The notes beneath the pieces were generated by a model that made no database searches, had not been told where the DNA came from, and saw only the letters and a program-made list of their open reading frames with translations. Made by a program: the position numbers and the translations under genes. A DNA stretch of 41,203 nucleotides from Microscillaceae bacterium. GTDB lineage: Bacteria > Bacteroidota > Bacteroidia > Cytophagales > Microscillaceae. The stretch lies in the NCBI GenBank assembly GCA_025455045.1, contig JALONJ010000002.1:1-41203 (forward strand), written 5' to 3'. Positions 16,420-24,011 of the stretch are shown here, one piece after another. Position 1 is the stretch's first letter. Every line of letters starts with the position of its first letter.

Positions 16420-18135
16420 TTAGTCTGCCAAAAATTTCAAATCTCGCATTCGAAGCTGGAGAGTGGTTTTACCTTGATAATAATTTTCTTCAATAGAATA
16501 ACAGAGTTGAATTTTGGGGTGGGCTTGCAATTGTTCCAAATAATGTCCCATCCCAAAACCAATGACCGTATATTCGGGCGATTCTATGTGCTGTCGGACT
16601 TTAAATTTCAAATGTTTTTCTTTCAAAATTTTAATATCTTCGGCTTGCAAATTGTCCGAAACAAAAATAGGGCGCATATTTTCGGGTCCGAAGGGAGCCA
16701 TTTGTTTCAAAATCCGATAAAATTTTGCGTTGATTTGGTCTAATCGCAATTTCAAATCTACTTCAATTGGCGGTATCAATTGTTCGGCTGAGATATGATG
16801 AGCGACCGCCTGATAAAATCGCTCTTTGAACAAAGGCAAATTTTCGGGAGTGAGGGTCAATCCGGCGGCTTGGTGGTGTCCACCAAACTCCTCCAGCAAG
16901 TCGGCACATTCGGCAATGGCTTCATATAAGTTGAAACCCGGCACCGAACGCCCCGAGCCGGTGAGCCTTCCTTCGTGTTCGGTCAAAACAATGGTCGGGC
17001 GGTGGTATTGCTCAATCAAGCGGGCAGCCATAATTCCCAATACGCCCTTGTGCCAATGCGGTTGAAAAACCACCGTAGCTTTGGCAGCATCATTGATAGG
17101 TTGTTCATCGGCGAGCATCGCTAGGGCTTCTTGAGTTGCTATGGCATCAATAGATTGGCGTTGGGTATTGATTTGATTGATTACTTCGGCAAACTCGTCG
17201 GCTTTTTGGCTATCGTGGGCAATGAGTAGTTCTACAGCTTGGCGCGCGTGTTGCAACCTACCCACAGCATTGATGCGCGGACCGATACCAAACACCAAGT
17301 TGCGAATATCCATCAGGCTTTCATTGGTAAACCCAGCCGACTTCATCAGTGCTTTCAAACCTATTCGAGGGGTATGATTCAGCTTTTGCAAACCGTAGTA
17401 AGCCAAAATACGATTTTCGCCCACAATAGGCACAATGTCCGAAGCAATGCTGACCACGAGCAAATCTAAGGAATCATACAAGCGGTTGGGGTCTATTCCA
17501 TTCTTTTCGCAAAAGGCTTGCATTAATTTAAAACCAATGCCACAGCCCGATAGCTCTTTGAAAGGATAGGAACAATCCGGCTGTTTGGGGTCTAATACTG
17601 CATAAGCCTCGGGTACTTGCTCACCGGGTAGGTGGTGGTCGCAAATAATGAAATCAATACCCAAAGAACCGGCATAGTCGGTAAGCTCAACCGATTTGAT
17701 ACCACAATCTAGGGCAATTATTAATTTAAAACCTTCTTTTGCCGCCCAATCAATGGCAGTTTTTGAAATACCATAGCCTTCCTTGTGGCGGTCAGGTACA
17801 TAAAAATCTAAATATGGGTGATAGCCTTGCAAAAAACCATATACTAGAGCTATGGAAGTAGTGCCATCTACATCGTAATCGCCATAAATCAACACTTTTT
17901 CACGCTCGGCTATGGAATGTTCGAGCCGTTCAACGGCTTTTTCCATTCCCTTCATCAAAAAAGGGTCGTGTAAATCGTCTAAGGAAGGACGGAAATAGTT
18001 TTTGGCAGTATCGAAAGAAGTGATGCCGCGCTGTACCAACATAGCGGCAATCGAGTCATCTACTTGAATAGCTTGTGCCAATGACTCGATTTGTTTTCGT
18101 TTGGGGAGGGTCTTGTATATCCATCTTTTTTCCAT
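16420..18135 (-). CDS. recJ: Single-stranded-DNA-specific exonuclease RecJ
   Basis: A 571-residue 5'-3' exonuclease of recombination and mismatch repair, DHH superfamily. Metal-binding motifs are in order: D86-x-D88-x-D90 in YGDYDVDGTTS, D143 in ALDCGIKS, D166-H167-H168 in CDHHLPG, a later DIVP Asp, and the DHHA1 motif GGHHQAAGLTL (about 430). A C-terminal OB-like domain follows at about 460-560. Length is typical. A promoter with good Bacteroidota consensus lies 8 bp before the ATG, suggesting a very short leader. It is divergent from the methyltransferase gene. Confidence 0.97.
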   Translation of the reverse strand: MEKRWIYKTLPKRKQIESLAQAIQVDDSIAAMLVQRGITSFDTAKNYFRPSLDDLHDPFLMKGMEKAVERLEHSIAEREKVLIYGDYDVDGTTSIALVYGFLQGYHPYLDFYVPDRHKEGYGISKTAIDWAAKEGFKLIIALDCGIKSVELTDYAGSLGIDFIICDHHLPGEQVPEAYAVLDPKQPDCSYPFKELSGCGIGFKLMQAFCEKNGIDPNRLYDSLDLLVVSIASDIVPIVGENRILAYYGLQKLNHTPRIGLKALMKSAGFTNESLMDIRNLVFGIGPRINAVGRLQHARQAVELLIAHDSQKADEFAEVINQINTQRQSIDAIATQEALAMLADEQPINDAAKATVVFQPHWHKGVLGIMAARLIEQYHRPTIVLTEHEGRLTGSGRSVPGFNLYEAIAECADLLEEFGGHHQAAGLTLTPENLPLFKERFYQAVAHHISAEQLIPPIEVDLKLRLDQINAKFYRILKQMAPFGPENMRPIFVSDNLQAEDIKILKEKHLKFKVRQHIESPEYTVIGFGMGHYLEQLQAHPKIQLCYSIEENYYQGKTTLQLRMRDLKFLAD

Positions 18136-18142
18136 AGATTTA

Positions 18143-18173
18143 CAAAAATACAGAAAATATGTGTTTAGTGCAA
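18143..18173 (-). promoter_or_regulatory. Candidate recJ promoter with very short leader
   Basis: On the minus strand, TTG (18171-18173), a 20-base spacer and TATTTTTG (18143-18150) match the Bacteroidota TTG/N19-20/TAnnTTTG consensus. The recJ ATG begins at 18135, only 8 bp on, so the transcript would be nearly leaderless. Confidence 0.5.
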
Positions 18174-18299
18174 TTTATCAGTCAATTAGTTAATCATTTG
18201 ATTATCAGAGTCTTATACCAAATTTATGTCGATTATAGTTTTTTGAGGGTTGAAAATTGACTATAGAAAACCAAGAGACTTTCATCAATAATCTTGGGA

Positions 18300-18402
18300 A
18301 TAGATATAAAATAAAGTAAAATTTTAAAAAAACATAATTGATTGACTATCAGACAGTTAAATAATTCCTAATTCCCAATTATTAATTCCTAATTCCTTAT
18401 GA
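18300..18402 (-). repeat. ~100-bp dispersed intergenic repeat (copy 2 of 4, inverted)
   Basis: Reverse complement of the repeat at 1552-1655: it ends with CCCAATTATTAATTCCTAAT and contains a variant core near 18343. It fills much of the 312-bp recJ-methyltransferase gap, which also has an exact core at 18199-18207 and the recJ promoter. Confidence 0.75.
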
Positions 18403-18447
18403 TATACTTGGGGCAAACAGGATAAATCGCAAAAAAATATTTTTACA

Positions 18448-19380
18448 ATGACAATGGAGACAATACAAATCCTAAGTCCAAATGACTGGCAAAATTATGA
18501 ATTGTTGGATAGCGGTAATTTTGAAAAATTGGAGCGTTTTGGCAAATATATTTTGGTGCGCCCCGAACCTCAAGCGGTGTGGGATAAGTCATTGAGCGAC
18601 AAAGAATGGCAAAACCAAGCACACGCCATATTCCATAAGTCGGACAAAGGTAACGCCGAGCGTGGTACTTGGGAAGTAAAAAAACCGGAATTGGAACAAG
18701 GTTGGTGGCTGAGTTTTCAAAATACCGATTTGAAACTCCAATTCAAATTATCGCTTTCGGCTTACAAACACGTAGGAATTTTTCCCGAGCAAGCGGTCAA
18801 TTGGAATTTTATAGCCGATAAATTGGCAAAAATTCCCCACCGCGAACCCAAAGTTTTAAATTTGTTTGCTTATACGGGCGGAGCTTCGCTGGCAGCGCGA
18901 CAGGCGGGCGCACAGGTTACGCACGTGGACTCGGTAAAGCCCGTGCTTACGTGGGCGCGCGAAAATATGGAAGCCTCTCATTTGGACAATATACGTTGGA
19001 TTGCCGAAGATGCTTTGGCATTTGTCCGGCGCGAGGTAAGGCGAGGCAATCAATATCAAGGAATCATTCTTGACCCACCGGCTTATGGGCGAGGAGCTAA
19101 TGGCGAAAAATGGGTTTTGGAAGAACAAATCAATGAAATGCTGAAGCTTTGCGGGGAAATATTGGACAAAAAACAACATTTTTTTATCCTCAATCTATAC
19201 TCTTTGGGTTTTTCGGCATTGATTATTGAAAACTTGCTCAGGTCTTCTTATCCTTTTGCCCAAAATATTGAAATTGGTGAATTGTATTTAAAAGATAATT
19301 TTCAAAAAAAATTGCCTTTGGGCGTTTATGGCAGGTTTGCCAGTGGATCGGGCATAAAGAATTATGAAGAGATGAGTTAA
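18448..19380 (+). CDS. Class I SAM-dependent methyltransferase (RlmI-like)
   Basis: A 310-residue protein of the RlmI/YccW-type methyltransferase group. An N-terminal beta region (about 1-125) precedes the Rossmann domain: motif I VLNLFAYTGGASLAA, then HVDSVKPVLTWARENM (acidic residue that binds ribose), EDALAFV, and motif IV LDPPAYGRG, the DPP-Y signature of base methyltransferases acting on rRNA cytosine or on the large-subunit guanosine. Start ATG at 18448, or at 18454 two codons on. It is not long enough for the PUA domain of E. coli RlmI. Substrate is inferred only to group level. Confidence 0.85.
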   Translation: MTMETIQILSPNDWQNYELLDSGNFEKLERFGKYILVRPEPQAVWDKSLSDKEWQNQAHAIFHKSDKGNAERGTWEVKKPELEQGWWLSFQNTDLKLQFKLSLSAYKHVGIFPEQAVNWNFIADKLAKIPHREPKVLNLFAYTGGASLAARQAGAQVTHVDSVKPVLTWARENMEASHLDNIRWIAEDALAFVRREVRRGNQYQGIILDPPAYGRGANGEKWVLEEQINEMLKLCGEILDKKQHFFILNLYSLGFSALIIENLLRSSYPFAQNIEIGELYLKDNFQKKLPLGVYGRFASGSGIKNYEEMS

Positions 19381-19565
19381 TATTTAGAAAATTTTTTTGG
19401 TAATTAATTGATAATCAATTAGTTACCAAAAGCTATGCAAAGATGCCAAGCAAAGCCCTAAGAAATCCATAGCCGCACGCTGTTAAAAATTACAGATTCA
19501 TAGCCTTCCTCGAAATGAGAAAAATATCGATTTTCTGAAAAGATGGGAAGAAGTACCTAGCAACA

Positions 19566-19653
19566 GGGTACATTTCAAATTTACGCATTTCTTTTGCCTC
19601 ACCCTGCCCTCTCCGAAGGAGAGGGTGATAGGTAGTAAATTTGAAATGCACCC
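19566..19653. repeat. 88-bp terminal-inverted-repeat element (copy 2 of 3)
   Basis: GGGTACATTTCAAATTTAC and GTAAATTTGAAATGCACCC end the element; the centre again has the stem CCCTCTCCGAAGGAGAGGG. Nearly identical to 14936-15024, in the same orientation. It lies in the 310-bp gap between the methyltransferase and the small membrane protein, which also carries an exact palindromic core at 19409-19417. Confidence 0.85.
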
Positions 19654-19690
19654 TTCGCAACATCTATGGATTTCAGGAATTTGAAGCCGG

Positions 19691-19900
19691 TTAATTTTTA
19701 TAAATAAAATAAAATCGCCCTGCCAAAGTACCTATTAAGCCAAATAACAAAGGATAAATCACCAAACGAAAAATCGTAGTCAGCCAACCCATTCCCTTTT
19801 TATGCAAAAAATAGACAAGCAATAAACCCAATAACAAGCCTATGCCCCCAAAAACAACATAGATGGTAAAAGTTTGAGATTTGTTAAAAAAATTTGCCAT
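19691..19900 (-). CDS. Small membrane protein, two predicted helices
   Basis: A 69-residue protein with hydrophobic segments at about 11-31 (FTIYVVFGGIGLLLGLLLVY) and 41-64, separated by a short basic loop (HKKGMG). The pattern and the MANFFNK start are protein-like. No family is recognised. It lies downstream of ndk on the same strand, but a terminator hairpin separates them, so it probably has its own promoter. Confidence 0.5.
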   Translation of the reverse strand: MANFFNKSQTFTIYVVFGGIGLLLGLLLVYFLHKKGMGWLTTIFRLVIYPLLFGLIGTLAGRFYFIYKN

Positions 19901-19966
19901 TCAATTGCTTATAATTAAATAAAAATTGCTTCAAAAAGAGGTTTAGCACTGAATAAAAAAATTAAC

Positions 19967-20003
19967 AATTCATAAGTCATTGATAATCAACAACTTATGA
20001 ATT
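19967..20003 (-). terminator. ndk terminator hairpin containing the palindromic motif
   Basis: AATTCATAAGT (19967-19977) and ACTTATGAATT (19993-20003) are perfect 11-bp arms around TTGATAATCAA-containing sequence, with a T-rich stretch following on the minus strand. It lies 30 bp past the ndk stop. This is the second case where the window-wide motif forms the apex of a terminator. Confidence 0.7.
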
Positions 20004-20033
20004 TTCAAAAAATATTCTTCACTGAGTCAAGAT

Positions 20034-20453
20034 TTAGAATCTATCTACTGCACCAAAGAAGAAATTGGCTTCAATATTGGCATTTTCGTCCGAATCAGAG
20101 CCGTGAATGGCATTTGCTTCAATTGATTTAGCAAACAATTTACGAATGGTGCCGGGTTCGGCATTGGCGGGGTTGGTAGCTCCAATCAATTTGCGAAAAT
20201 CTTCGACGGCATTGTCTTTTTCCAAAATCATCGGTACAATATGCCCTGATGACATATAGGCGCACAAATCGGCATAAAAAGGGCGTTCTTTGTGAACGGC
20301 ATAAAATTTTCCGGCGGTTTCGGCGGACATTTTGGTCATTTTCATTGCCACGATTCTAAAACCGGCTTCTTCAATCATTTTGATAATTGCGCCCGTGTTA
20401 CCGGCGGCTACTGCATCCGGTTTAATCATTGTATAGGTGATATTACCTGCCAT
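20034..20453 (-). CDS. ndk: Nucleoside diphosphate kinase
   Basis: A 139-residue enzyme that transfers the gamma phosphate from ATP to nucleoside diphosphates through a phosphohistidine. The opening [10 protein letters not shown], the Kpn-loop equivalent region, and the active-site [12 protein letters not shown] with H117 are all present. Length is normal. It is transcribed alone; a TAGTTTTG box lies about 55 bp upstream of the start. Confidence 0.98.
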   Translation of the reverse strand: MAGNITYTMIKPDAVAAGNTGAIIKMIEEAGFRIVAMKMTKMSAETAGKFYAVHKERPFYADLCAYMSSGHIVPMILEKDNAVEDFRKLIGATNPANAEPGTIRKLFAKSIEANAIHGSDSDENANIEANFFFGAVDRF

Positions 20454-20508
20454 TTTTTTATAAAATTTGTAATTGAAAATTTGAAATTCAGATTTTTGAA
20501 TTTTGGCG

Positions 20509-20516
20509 CAAAACTA
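20509..20516 (-). promoter_or_regulatory. Candidate -7 box of ndk
   Basis: TAGTTTTG on the minus strand fits TAnnTTTG and is 55 bp from the ndk ATG. No clear TTG lies at the right distance upstream, so this is tentative. Confidence 0.3.
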
Positions 20517-20619
20517 GGCGATTTTGCCGAGAAAACTCGATTTGAAAAAATGACTTTGGCAATTAAAAAACATTTATTTTTATAACTAATTGATTATCAA
20601 GTATTTATATATTGGTAAT

Positions 20620-21225
20620 TTAATTTTCAATTTTATACAAATCGACAATATGCTGAAGAATTCCTAGGATTTGGGGAACATTGCTTAAGTAATAGCGGTC
20701 GGTATCAATGTAAGCAATTTGATTTTCTAGTTTTAAAAACTGCCAATCTTCGCCGGTAGTTACACAGCCATAAATCATCGGAAGGTTGATTCCGTCTTGT
20801 TCATTAAAAATTTTCGCGCCGAGCATTTGGGCCACACATTGGGAGATTCCAAGGTATATATCATTGTCTTTTGCCTCAATCAAGGTAAATATTGGGGCTT
20901 GCACATCATAAAGATTAGGTTTATTGCTTAAGATAAAATCACATTCCCCGTTTAAACCACTAGCAATGTCAGCTTCTAAGTTCACCCCCGAAAATAAGGA
21001 AAAACGGTATTGATTTCGCTTCAGGATTTCTAGCAGAATAGGCATTACAATCACTTCGGAGCGTACTTTTTCACTTAGCAACGGAATTGTTTTGGCAAAG
21101 CTCAGGTTATCTTGCAAGGTATTGCTGAGGGGTATTTCTTTGATTTCACCAAAAAGTTTTTGGGTAACTTCGCTTAAACCAAAATTTTTTCTTAAATCCC
21201 GCAATTTAAAATTAGAGTAAGCCAT
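20620..21225 (-). CDS. Hypothetical protein with PD-(D/E)xK nuclease-like motif
   Basis: A 201-residue protein when started at MAYSNFK (21225); a frame extension upstream to 21282 adds a hydrophobic, non-conserved-looking stretch and is not preferred. The spacing of E57 (SEVIV), D96 in GECDFILSN and E117-A-K119 in FTLIEAKDNDI fits the D-Xn-ExK core of the PD-(D/E)xK phosphodiesterase fold, followed by a helix (LGISQCVAQMLGA). Families like this are widespread as single genes in Bacteroidota and cyanobacteria with unknown role. Nuclease activity is inferred from the motif only. Confidence 0.6.
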   Translation of the reverse strand: MAYSNFKLRDLRKNFGLSEVTQKLFGEIKEIPLSNTLQDNLSFAKTIPLLSEKVRSEVIVMPILLEILKRNQYRFSLFSGVNLEADIASGLNGECDFILSNKPNLYDVQAPIFTLIEAKDNDIYLGISQCVAQMLGAKIFNEQDGINLPMIYGCVTTGEDWQFLKLENQIAYIDTDRYYLSNVPQILGILQHIVDLYKIEN

Positions 21226-21319
21226 ATTTTCTTTAAGTTTGAAAACAATATCAAAAATATTGAAAAATAGGTTAAAAACCACGTTTTTTATACTAAATAA
21301 TCAAAAATACTAAGTAATT

Positions 21320-22114
21320 ATGAATCTCGACCTCACCGAAAAACGCGCCCTGGTGTGTGGCAGCACTCAAGGAATCGGCAAAGCCGCCGCCATCGAGCTG
21401 GCTTTGTTGGGGGCAAATGTTACCCTAATGGCTCGCAATGAGCCACGCCTCCAAACCGTCAAAGAACTTTTGGACACCAGCCAGGGGCAACAACACGATT
21501 ACATTGTGGCGGATTTTACCCAGCCCGAAGAAGTTAAAAATCAAGTACTAAAATACTGCCAGCAAAATAAAATCAATGAGTGGCATATTTTGGTCAATAA
21601 TACCGGCGGACCGGCGGGTGGTTCGGCTTTTGAGGCTGATGTGGAAGAATTTAAACAAGCCTACTCTAATCACCTGATAGTCAATCACTTATTGGTTCAA
21701 ACTTTAGTGCCTTTGATGAAGCAAGCCGGTTACGGGCGCATTATCAATGTGATTTCTACTTCGGTCAAAGAGCCGATTATGGGCTTAGGGGTGTCGAATA
21801 CTACGCGCTGGGCGGTGGCAAGTTGGGCAAAAACTTTATCGGTTGAACTGGGCGGCTTTGGCATTACGGTCAATAACTTATTGCCGGGCTACACCCGCAC
21901 CGCGCGCCTAGATACCATATTTACGACCAATGCCCAAAAAAGCGGCAAAACCATTGAGCAAATTGAGCAAGAAGTATTGGCAACCGTACCCGCCAAACGC
22001 TTTGGCACTTCCGAAGAGCAAGGCGCGGCAATTGCGTTTTTGGCAAGTCCGGCGGCGGCGTATATCAATGGGGTGAATTTGGTGGTAGATGGCGGGAGAA
22101 CTAAGAGTTTATAA
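21320..22114 (+). CDS. Short-chain dehydrogenase/reductase, atypical active site
   Basis: A 264-residue Rossmann-fold protein of the FabG-like SDR superfamily. Cofactor motif GSTQGIGKAAA, ADFTQ adenine-binding Asp, NNTGGPAGG in place of NNAG, the ISTSV serine, and the C-terminal GVNLVVDGGRT end are visible. The catalytic YxxxK pair is replaced: at the aligned position the sequence reads SNTTRWAVASWAKTLS, so Tyr is Ser and Lys is Arg. A recognisable SDR subgroup has this S-N-x2-R pattern; whether it catalyses a normal oxidoreduction is unclear. It is a single gene, divergent from the nuclease-like gene with about 95 bp between them. Confidence 0.88.
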   Translation: MNLDLTEKRALVCGSTQGIGKAAAIELALLGANVTLMARNEPRLQTVKELLDTSQGQQHDYIVADFTQPEEVKNQVLKYCQQNKINEWHILVNNTGGPAGGSAFEADVEEFKQAYSNHLIVNHLLVQTLVPLMKQAGYGRIINVISTSVKEPIMGLGVSNTTRWAVASWAKTLSVELGGFGITVNNLLPGYTRTARLDTIFTTNAQKSGKTIEQIEQEVLATVPAKRFGTSEEQGAAIAFLASPAAAYINGVNLVVDGGRTKSL

Positions 22115-22234
22115 AACTTTTTTTCCGCTTTTTTTTGTTAATTAAAACATAATATTCTATCATTGTAAAAAAAAGGAGTATCCGAAAATCCTAATCAAAA
22201 GAGTAGGTAAGCTGTAAATAACAAACAACAATTT

Positions 22235-22723
22235 ATGCTAAAAAAACTAAACTTACTACTGGCAAGTATCTTCACTTGCGTTATCTTGATGTCCGCGGCT
22301 AGTAGCTCCAACGTCCGTCAAGACCAGCCGACTACTACTGTAGTAAATACCGAAAAACCGGCAATGACCAAACGCGAAGCCCGCAAAGCGCGTAACCAAG
22401 AAATTCGGCAAATGGCTGAACAAATCAAAGGCAAAAAACTGACTTTCAAAGAAAGACTAGCCTTGAAGATTTTCGGCAAAAAAATTGACACTATCCGCAA
22501 AAACACCAAAACCAATGCCGGCGACAACCAAGTGGTTGCTTTAGTGCTAGTATTATTGGTGGGCGGCTTGGGTGTTCACCGCTTCTATTTAGGTTATGTT
22601 TGGCAAGGTATTGTCCAATTATTGACCCTTGGCGGCTGTGGTATCTGGACATTGATTGATTTAATTCGGATTATCACTGGCAACTTGAAACCTAAAGGTG
22701 GCGAGTATAGCAAAACTTTGTAA
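22235..22723 (+). CDS. TM2-domain membrane protein
   Basis: A 162-residue protein with a signal-like N-terminus (about 1-22), a basic charged linker (about 40-95), and a C-terminal TM2 domain: VALVLVLLVGGLGVHRFYLG at about 101-120 and VQLLTLGGCGIWTLIDLIRI at about 127-146, with the conserved G-HRFYLG and W-x3-D elements. The function of such proteins is poorly known. The DUF2752 gene follows after a terminator, a pairing often seen in Bacteroidota. Confidence 0.9.
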   Translation: MLKKLNLLLASIFTCVILMSAASSSNVRQDQPTTTVVNTEKPAMTKREARKARNQEIRQMAEQIKGKKLTFKERLALKIFGKKIDTIRKNTKTNAGDNQVVALVLVLLVGGLGVHRFYLGYVWQGIVQLLTLGGCGIWTLIDLIRIITGNLKPKGGEYSKTL

Positions 22724-22749
22724 TTTGCATCTGAATTAAGTAATTTTAC

Positions 22750-22792
22750 AACTTCAAAGGCTCACCAATCAGGTAGCTTTTGAAGTTTTTTT
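22750..22792 (+). terminator. Terminator of the TM2 gene
   Basis: AACTTCAAAGGCT and AGCTTTTGAAGTT pair with one mismatch around a 12-base loop and are followed by seven T. It starts 26 bp after the stop codon. Confidence 0.85.
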
Positions 22793-22842
22793 ATGTAAAT
22801 AATTGATAATCAGAATTTTATAATTTAATCTTAAAAAATCTT

Positions 22843-23172
22843 ATGAACTGGCGTTTTTATTTTAGCATAGTCAAAATCGCTTTTTATGTATTAGTACCAA
22901 TTGTATTGTTGGCTCTGCCGGTTGATTTTTTTGATAGCGGCGAGACAGTCTGCCTCTCAGTAACTTTATTCAATACCGAATGTTATGGTTGTGGAATGAC
23001 CAGTGCGATGATGCACTTGATTCATCTCGATCCCGAAACAGCCTATGCCTATAATATGCTAAGTTTGTTGGCATTTCCGATTCTAGCCTATTTGTGGGCA
23101 AGATGGGCAGTACTCGAAGTTTTTGCTCTCCGCAAAATGTGGCTGGCGCACCAAACGAAGATAAGTGCTTGA
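22843..23172 (+). CDS. DUF2752 membrane protein
   Basis: A 109-residue membrane protein with hydrophobic segments at about 7-27 and 70-95. The DUF2752 signature is present: CYGCGMTSAMMHLIH (C47, C50, then GMT) followed by the AYNMLSLL helix. Function unknown. Motif core 22804-22812 lies about 30 bp upstream. Confidence 0.88.
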   Translation: MNWRFYFSIVKIAFYVLVPIVLLALPVDFFDSGETVCLSVTLFNTECYGCGMTSAMMHLIHLDPETAYAYNMLSLLAFPILAYLWARWAVLEVFALRKMWLAHQTKISA

Positions 23173-23322
23173 TACTCATTTACTCACTCATCGCTTTTTA
23201 ATCCACTTCATTCGCATTTTTGTCGGCTTCATCCATTTTAAATAGTATTTACGCTCGGGTTTAGTTTACTTTGAATCAAGTTTTTAAGCAAACAATAACC
23301 CCATAAATAAATATTAAATACT

Positions 23323-23739
23323 ATGAAAAATCTAATCAAATCCGCCTTCTTCTTCGGCTTATTAGTAGTTGCCCATTTTGCCCAAGCTCAAAACATTCCC
23401 AGTGACGGCGTAGTCATTCGCTTAGACAACTATACCGTTGAGGCAAAAGCCGATGAATCGTTGAGTGTGGACTTCAAAATTGTGCGCTCCAAATTTTATC
23501 AAAAGCAACAAACTCCCATCACTCTTACCGCCAACGCACCCGAAGGTATTGAAGCAACCCTAAGCTCTAATCCCAATAAAGGCGATACCGGCAAACTCGA
23601 TATCAAAGTAGCCAAAACTGTAAAACCGGGCAAATACACCATTACAATCCAAAAAGACCAATTGAGTCGGCACAAAGTAGTTGGCACAATCATCACCCTA
23701 GCAGTAAGCGATGCCGGAATTACGCAATCAGTAAAATAA
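23323..23739 (+). CDS. Secreted beta-sandwich protein
   Basis: A 138-residue exported protein; the signal peptide ends near FAQAQ (about residue 23). The remainder reads as an immunoglobulin-like or CARDB-like single domain (VIRLDNYTVEAKADESLSVDF, ITLTANAPEGIEATLSSNP, KPGKYTITIQKDQ, VVGTIITLAVSD). No catalytic residues are obvious. Hypothetical; probably periplasmic or surface-exposed. It is followed by a bidirectional terminator shared with the receptor gene. Confidence 0.65.
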   Translation: MKNLIKSAFFFGLLVVAHFAQAQNIPSDGVVIRLDNYTVEAKADESLSVDFKIVRSKFYQKQQTPITLTANAPEGIEATLSSNPNKGDTGKLDIKVAKTVKPGKYTITIQKDQLSRHKVVGTIITLAVSDAGITQSVK

Positions 23740-23868
23740 AACTAAATTGCTATATTTTGCAAAGGATATAATTTGAACAATATATAAAAAGCTGATAATC
23801 AAATACTTATATTTTTTAGTTCAAAAACAATTTTAATCATCACAAATCAGACTTTTGGTTTTAATGAC

Positions 23869-23908
23869 AAAGTAGTGCCGGTTTTAAACTTGCACTACTT
23901 TTTTTTGA
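23869..23908. terminator. Bidirectional terminator between convergent genes
   Basis: AAAGTAGTGC and GCACTACTTT form a 10-bp stem followed by a run of eight T on the plus strand. It ends the secreted-protein transcript; the GAF/PAS receptor gene converges from the other side. Confidence 0.7.
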
Positions 23909-24011
23909 AGATTTCAAATAACATAACTAACTGATAATCAATCTTTTACAAAAAAATATTAATTCACCATACCACCATCTCACCTCACTACCCCACTATC
24001 TCACCGTCACT

